From Phycisphaerales bacterium (GTDB lineage Bacteria > Planctomycetota > Phycisphaerae > Phycisphaerales > UBA1924), in the NCBI GenBank assembly GCA_017642965.1, contig JAEPOJ010000009.1:1-64000 (forward strand): a DNA stretch of 64,000 bases. Reading direction: 5' to 3'. The notes beneath the pieces are model-generated. The model had not been told where the DNA came from and did not search any database. It saw only the letters and a list, made by a program, of their open reading frames with translations. The position numbers and the translations under genes are program-made. The first letter of the stretch is position 1, and the number at the start of each line of letters is the position of its first letter. Of this stretch, positions 57,623 to 64,000 are shown one piece after another.

Positions 57623-57898
57623 TCAGTCGTCGCGGAACTCCATGATGGAGTCGTCCATGCGCTTCCCGGACTCGGTCCACGCATCGGCGATGGGGGCGTC
57701 CTTCTTCTTGGGAAGTGATTCCATGCGTCGACGGGCGCGACGACGAGCGACGATAAACGCCAGCGCCGTGATGGCGATGACGCAGAGCAGGATCAGGACC
57801 AGCATGAGCGAGGACCACTGGCGATACAGCTCACGTTGAGGCTCGTCTCCGGACTCTTGGAGCAGCAGGGCTGTGCCGCTCAGGATCGCTGGAATCAT
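57623..57898 (-). CDS. Small membrane protein
   Basis: 91 residues. A short N-terminal hydrophobic start (MIPAILSGTALLL), then one strong transmembrane helix (LMLVLILLCVIAITALAFIVA) followed by RRRARRRM and an acidic tail. Unknown function. A real gene is supported by a -10-like TACACT 5 nt upstream of ATG 57898. Confidence 0.6.
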   Translation of the reverse strand: MIPAILSGTALLLQESGDEPQRELYRQWSSLMLVLILLCVIAITALAFIVARRRARRRMESLPKKKDAPIADAWTESGKRMDDSIMEFRDD

Positions 57899-57903
57899 GC
57901 CCT

Positions 57904-57909
57904 AGTGTA
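57904..57909 (-). promoter_or_regulatory. -10-like hexamer TACACT before the small membrane protein
   Basis: On the - strand TACACT ends 5 nt before ATG 57898; no ribosome site. Confidence 0.48.
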
Positions 57910-57974
57910 CGGCAAAGAACCGAATCGGATGCTAGAGTTCTGTCCGATTCGTACGCCAGAAGGCAGGAGCACAC

Positions 57975-59085
57975 ATGCATCTAGAAGCGCATCACAACGT
58001 GATCAGCGACTTAGAGGCGCGGATTGTAACGATCCGTGACTCTCTTTGACTATGAAAACAAGCGATCCAGACTGAGCGAGCTTGAGGACCAGATGGGGCA
58101 GGCGGACTTCTGGGACAACCAGACGAAGGCCAACGAGGTCGTCGCCGAGCTCAAGCTCATCAAGGCCCAGACCGACCCCATCACGCATGTGACCGAGGAC
58201 TTCGAGAACGCCAAGCTCGCGTACGAGATGTCACGCGAGGAGGGCGACGAGGACCTGCTCAAAGAAGCAGACGAGGCGCTCCATACGCTCCTTGGCAAGA
58301 TGGAAAAAATCGAGATCCAGTCGCTCCTCGGTGGCAAGCACGATCACCGCGACTGCTTCCTCACCATCTCCGCTGGTGATGGTGGCACCGAAGCCAACGA
58401 CTGGTGCGAGATGCTCTTCCGCATGTACCTCTACTACTGCGAAAAGCACGGCTGGAAGCTCGAAGAGGTTGAAAAATCGCACGCCTCCGAGGTCGGGCTC
58501 GACTCGGTCACCCTGCACGTGCAGGGCCCGTTCGCGTTCGGCATGCTCAGCTGCGAACGCGGGACGCACCGCCTGGCGCGCGTTTCGCCATTCAACTCGC
58601 AGGGCAAGCGCCAGACCAGCTTCGCGACCGTGGACATCACGCCAGAGTTCGAGGATGTCGAGGTCGAGATCCCCGATCGCGATCTGGACATCGTCGTGTT
58701 CGCGCGATCCAGCGGCCCGGGCGGGCAGAACGTGAACAAGGTCGCGACCGCGGTCCGCGTCACGCACAAGCCCACCGGCATCCAGGTCGTGTCGAGCACG
58801 CACAAGGAGATGCCGCAGAACCGCAAGCAGGCCCTGTCCATTCTCCAGGCCAAGCTCGAGCAGATGGCGGAAGAGGAACGCGAGCGCGAGATCACCGAAG
58901 CCGCGGGCGGCAAGATCGAGCACCGCGGTTGGGGGGCCCAGATCCGCAGCTACGTGCTCTACGACAACCGCGTCAAGGACCACCGCACCAACGTCGAGGC
59001 GAACCCGAGCAACGTGCTCGACCGTGGCGAGCTCGATCCCTTCATCGACGCGGAGCTCAAGCGGCGACGCTCGAACAAGGAGTAA
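57975..59085 (+). CDS. prfB: Peptide chain release factor 2, programmed +1 frameshift
   Basis: RF2 reads UGA and UAA stops. Two frames are joined: 24 codons from ATG 57975 (GGAG upstream) run to CTT TGA C at 58044-58050, and a +1 shift onto GAC at 58048 continues to 59085, giving 369 residues. The slippery CTT-TGA-C is the classical RF2 autoregulation site. Body motifs are SPF (RLARVSPFNSQGK), specific for RF2, and GGQ (SSGPGGQNVNK). A GTG at 58036 also opens the second frame but would drop the conserved N-terminus. Confidence 0.93.
58044..58050 (+). promoter_or_regulatory. RF2 programmed frameshift site CTT TGA C
   Basis: In-frame TGA at codon 25 with the shift-prone CTT before it and C after it. 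The usual internal Shine-Dalgarno a few bases upstream is not obvious; the nearest purine-rich run (GAGG at 58014) is too far. Confidence 0.85.
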
Positions 59086-59088
59086 GCC

Positions 59089-59445
59089 GTGAACACGCCC
59101 ATGGGATTCATCGGCGCGATGTTCGAGCCCTGCGAGTCCAAGTCGCAGGCGATCATGACGGCCTTCTTCATGCTCGTGGTTGCGGCGGGCGCGCTCGCGG
59201 TCGCCTGGGTGCTCTACAAGTTCGGCGAGGGAGCGCGGATCACGATGTCGGAGCTTGACATCTCCGACAACAGCTACCGCACCCGCCGGGCCGAGAACGG
59301 TGTGTACCAATACATGATCATGGGGTACGCCGGGGCCGCGATCGCGGCGCTTGTTGCGCTGGTGTTCATCCTGACGGCCATCATCGCTCCTGTACGCTCG
59401 CTCTTCCCCAAAGAGCGAAAGCAGCGCGACCAAGTTCTGCGATGA
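59089..59445 (+). CDS. Hypothetical two-TM protein
   Basis: 118 residues. Helices at about 22-42 (AFFMLVVAAGALAVAWVLY) and 78-100 (YAGAAIAALVALVFILTAII) flank a polar loop (TMSELDISDNSYRTRRAENG). GTG start 3 nt after the prfB stop with AAGGAG before it. Overlaps the next gene by 4 bp, so the two form a unit with prfB. Function unknown. Confidence 0.65.
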   Translation: MNTPMGFIGAMFEPCESKSQAIMTAFFMLVVAAGALAVAWVLYKFGEGARITMSELDISDNSYRTRRAENGVYQYMIMGYAGAAIAALVALVFILTAIIAPVRSLFPKERKQRDQVLR

Positions 59446-59747
59446 GGAATCATCTCGCCAGCGTGATCCAGGAGGCGCGGGAAAAAGGGGACTACGCCTG
59501 TGCACGCTGCGATTACGCACTCAGGGACGTCCCGCTGCAGGACGACCTCTCGATCATCTGCCCCGAGTGTGGCTATGACATGGTCTTCGAGGTCAAGGTC
59601 CGCCTCAAGCCCCGCGACCCGAACTTCGATCGCGCGATCCGCGGCCGCCTACGCCGCCTCGAGGTCGTATTGGTGATCATCGGTATCGGGCTCGTCGCCA
59701 CAGCGATCGCCATCGGGATCATCGTCATGGCGATCGTCGGCGCCTGA
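59442..59747 (+). CDS. Hypothetical zinc-ribbon membrane protein
   Basis: 101 residues. N-terminal ribbon CARCDYALRDVPLQDDL followed by CPECGYDM, then one C-terminal transmembrane helix (VVLVIIGIGLVATAIAIGII). Same ribbon pattern as the protein at 45467-45877. It converges with the BLUF gene, 0 bp between stops. Function unknown. Confidence 0.68.
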   Translation: MRNHLASVIQEAREKGDYACARCDYALRDVPLQDDLSIICPECGYDMVFEVKVRLKPRDPNFDRAIRGRLRRLEVVLVIIGIGLVATAIAIGIIVMAIVGA

Positions 59748-60203
59748 TCAGTTTGTTGCTGGTTCGACGGTCGCGAGCTCGACGAGGTACTCGCGGACCT
59801 GCTCGAGAATCGAGATGCTTTCTGGTGCATCGAGGGGAGAGTGGCTTGCGCCGAAGTTTGGCGCATATTCATGGATCAGCTCTTCGATCCGGTCTTCCTT
59901 GCTGTTCTTCAGCGAACGCATGCCCCAGCGAGCGAACGAGCGTTTCGCAATTGGGCTCGAGGAGACCGTGCTAATGTCGTAGTGACGATCATCGGCCAAG
60001 ATCTTGGAGTACACATCTTCGACGGCCTCGCGCGGCCCCTCAAGGATCTGCAGGAACCGATCCCGAGAGAACCACAGGCAGCCCGTAATCTCGAGCAGCT
60101 TGTTTTTAATGCCTGCAGGGAGCACGATATCGTCGACGACGACCTGATCCGTTACGCCCTCTGCACGACGGCTCACGTAAATCACTTCATGGAGATTGGT
60201 CAA
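59748..60203 (-). CDS. BLUF-domain blue-light photoreceptor
   Basis: 151 residues. BLUF domains bind flavin and switch via a Tyr-Gln-Met/Trp network. All key residues are present: Y9 in VIYVSRR, N34 in IKNKLLEITG, Q52 in FLQILEGP, W93 and M95 in FARWGM. Two or three helices of unknown role follow. A TTG at 60203 is chosen as start because AAGGA lies 8 nt upstream and it gives the usual short lead to the first Tyr. No linked output domain or effector gene. Confidence 0.78.
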   Translation of the reverse strand: MTNLHEVIYVSRRAEGVTDQVVVDDIVLPAGIKNKLLEITGCLWFSRDRFLQILEGPREAVEDVYSKILADDRHYDISTVSSSPIAKRSFARWGMRSLKNSKEDRIEELIHEYAPNFGASHSPLDAPESISILEQVREYLVELATVEPATN

Positions 60204-60320
60204 TGCAATGTTCCTTGATCGTGGGGAGTGCCATATCACTGTACTCCGAACCAGCATGAGGAAGTTGAACAATCTCAGGAATGGCACCACTATGAAGCTA
60301 TTCTCACGCGCACGCGCACT

Positions 60321-60623
60321 TTACGTGCGATCCTGCAGTGTGAGCAGCGATCCGATAAGGATCGAAATAAAGCACAGGATGGGAACAAAGGGCGGTAAAC
60401 GCAGCCCGTAATGGGGGAGAACTACGTAGAAACCAACGCCTAACAGAACGATCAACAGGAACGCCACGAGCAGGCGACGCGCGAGACGTTGCGATTCCTT
60501 ATTCCTGATATCCTCGTCCCGAACTCGTTCGCGCGCATCATCAATAAGCGATCCGGGGTCATCGCCCGTCTCCGGGCCAATGAAAAACTGAGGCGGGTTG
60601 TCACGATCGCGATCTCGTTTCAC
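60321..60623 (-). CDS. Hypothetical two-TM protein
   Basis: 100 residues. An acidic N-terminus (GDDPGSLIDDARERVRDED) precedes two helices (LLVAFLLIVLLGVGFYVVLP and PPFVPILCFISILIGSLLTL). Start overlaps the previous stop by 4 bp. Unknown function, probably co-expressed with the E2 gene and the 191-residue protein. Confidence 0.6.
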   Translation of the reverse strand: MKRDRDRDNPPQFFIGPETGDDPGSLIDDARERVRDEDIRNKESQRLARRLLVAFLLIVLLGVGFYVVLPHYGLRLPPFVPILCFISILIGSLLTLQDRT

Positions 60624-61195
60624 GCCTCACCCCGAAAATCAAGCGACGGCTTATCCGACTCACGCATCATCCGACTCAGGATCAGGCCCAGCGCGATGAC
60701 CATGACCACGAGCGGAACAGCCGCGACGATCCAAAGAGGCGCAGCGGCACGGATCTCGCGCTCGAACACATCGTCGATGCGGCGATAGATCAGGAAATCC
60801 TCGTTCTCTTCGGTGTCGATGCGGATGGTCAGGCGGCCGTCTTCGGGCGGTTCAATCACGAGGAACTGCTTGTACTCACGCCCCATCATCGCGTTCCAAC
60901 GATCGATCCGGCTGGTCTCAGGCACGCCGCCGTCACTGGTCGCGATGGCGATTTCCATCTCCGGCAACGGCGGGTTGCGCTCCTCGACCTCCATCGAAAG
61001 CAGATACCCGGAATAGGGATCGGGATCGACGAACTCGACGGTCTCGCCGGAGTCGAACTGTTCCAGCGGGTGCAGCGTGCCCACAAAGAATCCCCGCACG
61101 AATCGGATCGTCGGGGCGAACGCGATCACGCCAGAGAGCAACAGCATCAGGGCGGCGATGCCGAGCAGGTGCGCGTTGCTCAGTCGTCTCAGCAT
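60620..61195 (-). CDS. Hypothetical bitopic or two-TM protein
   Basis: 191 residues. An N-terminal membrane helix (LGIAALMLLLSGVIAFAP), a periplasmic beta-rich domain of about 115 residues (GYLLSMEVEERNPPLPEME; LTIRIDTEENEDFLIYRRI) and a C-terminal helix (PLWIVAAVPLVVMVIALGLIL). Starts 16 nt after the E2 gene, so likely in the same operon. Not recognised as a family. Confidence 0.62.
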   Translation of the reverse strand: MLRRLSNAHLLGIAALMLLLSGVIAFAPTIRFVRGFFVGTLHPLEQFDSGETVEFVDPDPYSGYLLSMEVEERNPPLPEMEIAIATSDGGVPETSRIDRWNAMMGREYKQFLVIEPPEDGRLTIRIDTEENEDFLIYRRIDDVFEREIRAAAPLWIVAAVPLVVMVIALGLILSRMMRESDKPSLDFRGEA

Positions 61196-61211
61196 GGAGG
61201 GAACCGTTCTA

Positions 61212-62552
61212 TCAGACGAGGAGTGATGCCGGCGATTCGAGCAGCTGCTTGACCGTGTTGAGGTATGCAGCGGCCATCGCCCCGTCGATGATCCGGTGAT
61301 CGCTGGAGATCGTCATCGACATCTCGTGCCCGATCACCAGCTCTGGTGTCCCGTCCTCATCGTACTCAACGAAGGGCTTCTCGATCGAGCGCCCGACCGC
61401 GAGGATCGCGGCGTTGGGCGGGTTGATGATCGCGGTGAAGTGATCCACCCCGAACATGCCCAGGTTGCTGATCGTGAACGTCGAGCCCGAGAGCTCTTCG
61501 GGGCTCAGTCCCTTCTCGCGTGCCTTCTTCGCCAGACGCTTGGTCTCGGCGCTGATCTGACGCAGCCCGATCTGATCGGCGTTGTTGATCGTTGCAACGA
61601 CAAGCCCGCCGCCACGCTCTTCAGGAAGCGCCACGGCAACGCCGACGTTCACGTGCCCGTGCAGCTCGATCGAAGGGCCCTGAGGGTTCCAGGACGAGTT
61701 GATGAACGGGTGCTGGTGCATCGCGATCGCGCACGCACGAACAAGGAAATCGTTCACGCTCAGCTTCACGCCATGCGTGCTCAGCTGCTCGTTGAGCTCC
61801 TCACGCAGCGCTAGCAGCGCATCCATCCGGGCGCTGACGGTGACCTGATAGTGGGGGATCGTCGTCTTCGACTCTACGAGGCGCTTGGCGATCGTGGAGC
61901 GCATGTTGTTGAGCGCCACATTCTTTGATTCCAGCGTTGCGCCAACCGCGGGCATCGGCGCGGGTGCCGGTGCGCTCGCCTGCTGCGTCTGCTGAGGAGC
62001 AGCAGTGCCAGCCGCGGTGCCGTTGCCGATCGCGGCCTCGACGTCTTTCTTGACGATCCGCCCCGAAGGCCCAGAGCCCGAGATCGACCCGAGATCAACG
62101 TTGTGCTCCTCAGCGATTTTGCGTGCCAGGGGCGAAGCAAAGACCCGCTCGGTCGATTCGCTGCTGGTCTGCGGCGGCTCCTGCACCGCCGTCGCACTCC
62201 CCGAACTGCTCGGAGCGGGCGCGTCTGACCCGGATTCGCTCGCGGCCGCCGATTCACTCTTTCCCGACCCGCCAGAGGCGCTCAGCGACTTCGCTGCCTC
62301 CTCCGCGTCCTCGCCTTCCTCGGCCAGGACCACGATCGTCTCGCCAACGCTGATCGTCTGGCCCTCCTCGATCGCCAGCGCCGCCACGGTGCCCTCGTCG
62401 AAGGCCTCAAGCTCCATCGTCGCCTTGTCGGTCTCGATGTCCGCGATCACGTCGCCGGGCGATACGCTGTCGCCGGTGTTCACATGCCACTTGACAACGG
62501 TGCCTTGTTCCATCGTGTCCGAGAGGCGGGGCATGGTGATGTTGATGGGCAT
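61212..62552 (-). CDS. pdhC: Dihydrolipoamide acetyltransferase, E2 of a 2-oxoacid dehydrogenase
   Basis: 446 residues. One lipoyl domain with lipoyl-lysine K43 (ETDKATMELEAF), an Ala/Ser/Pro-rich linker, a peripheral-subunit-binding domain (SPLARKIAEEHNVDLGSI), a second linker and a catalytic domain with DHRIIDGAMAAAYL near the end. The upstream pdhB-like E1 beta suggests the pyruvate complex. AGGAG precedes ATG 62552. One lipoyl domain rather than the three of E. coli AceF. Confidence 0.9.
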   Translation of the reverse strand: MPINITMPRLSDTMEQGTVVKWHVNTGDSVSPGDVIADIETDKATMELEAFDEGTVAALAIEEGQTISVGETIVVLAEEGEDAEEAAKSLSASGGSGKSESAAASESGSDAPAPSSSGSATAVQEPPQTSSESTERVFASPLARKIAEEHNVDLGSISGSGPSGRIVKKDVEAAIGNGTAAGTAAPQQTQQASAPAPAPMPAVGATLESKNVALNNMRSTIAKRLVESKTTIPHYQVTVSARMDALLALREELNEQLSTHGVKLSVNDFLVRACAIAMHQHPFINSSWNPQGPSIELHGHVNVGVAVALPEERGGGLVVATINNADQIGLRQISAETKRLAKKAREKGLSPEELSGSTFTISNLGMFGVDHFTAIINPPNAAILAVGRSIEKPFVEYDEDGTPELVIGHEMSMTISSDHRIIDGAMAAAYLNTVKQLLESPASLLV

Positions 62553-62622
62553 CGGAGCGTCTCCTGGTCTATCTCTTCAGAGCGGGCGGGGGTCAAGCCG
62601 CCGGGTGGTGTTCAGTCTTGTG

Positions 62623-63603
62623 TCAGATCCATTTTATCAGGCGAAGCACCCCAAGTGTGATCGCCATTAAGGTCAGCATCCCGATCGTGGTGAGCCAGAA
62701 TCCCCATTCGGTCTCGCCGAGAGGGATGCCGCCCACGTTCATGCCCAGCATCCCCGTCAGCACGCTCAGCGGCAGGCACACCCCCGCGAGCACCGTCAGC
62801 ACGTACACCCGCTGGTTGAGCTGGTCGCTGCGCTGGGAGATGATCTCGTCACGCGTCACCGACGCGCGCGAATCGATCGCCGCCAGCTCTTCCACGATCC
62901 GCCCGAGCTGGTCCTTGATCAGGTTTGCCTCGGCCTTGAGCGCCTTGGAACTCGTCAGCTGGGGCGCGTTGCAGAGCGTGATCGCCGCGTCGTACATCGG
63001 CGCAAGGTACCGGTGAAGACTCACCGCCCGCAGACGAAGGGGCGACAGATCCGAGATCTCCGGCAGCGGCGTCGAGTCATCGATCACCGTGTCCTGGATG
63101 TCATCAAGATGATCGCCGAGGTCCTGCACGACCGGCGCGATGAACTGGATCATCTGGGCGAAGAGCTGCACAAGCACCTCCGCCGGCGAACCGGGAGCCC
63201 CGCTGGAGCCGAAACGCTGCGCGATGGTCTCCGCCGAACGCATCCGCCGCTTCACGACCGTCACGATGCCGCCCTGATCGATCCATACCCGGATCGATTT
63301 CACATCCTCGGGCACGCTCGCCGGGTCGAGGTTGACGCCGCGACCGATGAACAGCAGGCCCTGATCGGACTGCACGCAGCGTGGCCGCGCGTGCTCCGCC
63401 ACCATCGCCTTCGCCTCCCCGATCGGGATGCCGGACTTGCTCAGGACCCACTCACGCGCCTCATCGCTGGTCTGCGCGAGGTGGCGCCAGGACCACCCGC
63501 TCAGTTCGGCCGGGGCGTACGGGTCCGTCAGATCGCGCCCCTCGCTGTCGATCGCGAAGAGCACGCCGTCGGTCGCGAGCTGGGGGTCGCTGATCAGCCG
63601 CAT
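62623..63603 (-). CDS. CorA/ZntB-type divalent cation transporter
   Basis: 326 residues. A cytosolic N-terminal domain and a long helix (DLGDHLDDIQDTVID) precede two C-terminal transmembrane helices with the pore-entry signature GMN in GMLGMNVGGI. The N-terminal sequence (GWSWRHLAQTSDEAREWV) resembles the ZntB subgroup of zinc transporters. It lies between pdhB (7 nt away) and E2 (70 nt), an unusual position. ATG 63603 is the first start. Confidence 0.85.
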   Translation of the reverse strand: MRLISDPQLATDGVLFAIDSEGRDLTDPYAPAELSGWSWRHLAQTSDEAREWVLSKSGIPIGEAKAMVAEHARPRCVQSDQGLLFIGRGVNLDPASVPEDVKSIRVWIDQGGIVTVVKRRMRSAETIAQRFGSSGAPGSPAEVLVQLFAQMIQFIAPVVQDLGDHLDDIQDTVIDDSTPLPEISDLSPLRLRAVSLHRYLAPMYDAAITLCNAPQLTSSKALKAEANLIKDQLGRIVEELAAIDSRASVTRDEIISQRSDQLNQRVYVLTVLAGVCLPLSVLTGMLGMNVGGIPLGETEWGFWLTTIGMLTLMAITLGVLRLIKWI

Positions 63604-63610
63604 CGGTTGG

Positions 63611-64000
63611 TTAGGCGTTCACCATTGATCTGACCGCGTCGTAGATGCGATCGGGGTTGGGCAGGTAGTTGTACTCCAGCCCCTTGGCGTAGGGCGTCGG
63701 GACGTCCTCAGTGTTGAGGCGCTGCGGCGGGGCGTCGAGCCAGTCGAAACAACGCTCGCAGATCTGCGTGACCACTTCGGAGGCGATCGATGCGAACGGC
63801 CACGACTGATCAACAACGAGGACCTGGTTGGTCTTCTTCACGCTCTCGATAATGGAGTCAATATCCAGCGGGCGGATCGTCCGCATGTCGAGGACCTCGA
63901 CATCGATGCCCTCCTCGGCCAGCTTTTCAGCCGCGTCGAGGCAGAAGTTCACCGGGCGGCCGAAGCTCACGAGGGTGATCGCGTCGCCCTCGCGCGCGAC
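63611..64000 (-). CDS. pdhB: Pyruvate dehydrogenase E1 beta subunit, C-terminal part
   Basis: Only the last 129 residues lie in the window; the frame is open to the edge. VSFGRPVNFCLDAAEKLAEE, VLDMRTIRPLDIDSIIESVK and RLNTEDVPTPYAKGLEY are the C-terminal transketolase domain of E1 beta, which sits at the alpha/beta interface and E2 contact. It begins the run pdhB-CorA-E2 on the - strand. Confidence 0.9.
   Translation of the reverse strand, partial: VAREGDAITLVSFGRPVNFCLDAAEKLAEEGIDVEVLDMRTIRPLDIDSIIESVKKTNQVLVVDQSWPFASIASEVVTQICERCFDWLDAPPQRLNTEDVPTPYAKGLEYNYLPNPDRIYDAVRSMVNA

Noticed and set aside
1-64000. tRNA, rRNA, insertion sequence or prophage genes
   Set aside because: No T-loop-like GGTTCGA-type sequence in a cloverleaf context, no transposase or integrase motifs and no terminal inverted repeats flanking a gene were found in the gaps.

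Overview
The window is about 64 kb of GC-rich bacterial chromosome, densely coded on both strands. No tRNA, rRNA, CRISPR array, insertion sequence or prophage was recognised. The gene content suggests a planctomycete of the Phycisphaerae/Phycisphaerales type. Pointers are many short secreted proteins ending in a PEP-CTERM-like tail (PxP, hydrophobic stretch, arginine cluster), several TPR-sulfotransferase fusions, PadR/HAAS and pseudopilin-like domains, and small CxxC...CPECG proteins. This assignment is inference; no marker rRNA is present.

Layout. 1-12.2 kb (+): rseP, an alpha/beta hydrolase, hscB, two CNNM/CorC-type membrane proteins, a thioredoxin-like protein, an S41 processing protease, tsaD, a GGQ release-factor-like protein and hflX; a racemase-like gene lies on the - strand. 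12.2-17.6 kb: a DUF1015 gene (-), then a tight purQ-coaD-thioesterase-purN-metallopeptidase operon (+). 17.6-23.9 kb: ten tandem paralogues of a ~200-residue secreted protein, apparently one operon with one promoter and one terminator. Two more copies, each with its own terminator, lie at 27.1 and 28.1 kb. Between them are a PadR regulator with a HAAS-like membrane partner and folA. 28.8-33.6 kb: a META lipoprotein, apt and gcvP. 33.6-43.4 kb: a short asparaginase, four TPR-sulfotransferases, and nadB-lipoprotein-DinB on the - strand. 43.4-50.3 kb: an OmpH-like protein, an M29 aminopeptidase, a zinc-ribbon protein, and a division/cell-wall cluster rsmH-LysM-FtsL-like-ftsI. 50.4-53.2 kb: a second secreted-protein pair and a lipoprotein metallopeptidase. 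53.2-64 kb: valS, a TPR protein, prfB with its programmed frameshift, small membrane proteins, a BLUF photoreceptor, and a - strand run pdhB-CorA-E2-two membrane proteins.

Two regulatory themes stand out. First, many housekeeping genes have a -10-like hexamer (TAnnnT) ending only 5-8 nt before the start codon and no Shine-Dalgarno, which suggests leaderless mRNAs. In one case a perfect inverted repeat appears to fire two leaderless transcripts in opposite directions (45881-45913). Second, the secreted-protein genes instead have a spaced TTGnnn-17-TAnnnT promoter, a leader and a strong Shine-Dalgarno. The best candidate for an undescribed system is the 12-member secreted paralogue family. Its function cannot be read from sequence; a cell-surface or matrix role via a PEP-CTERM/exosortase-like route is an inference.
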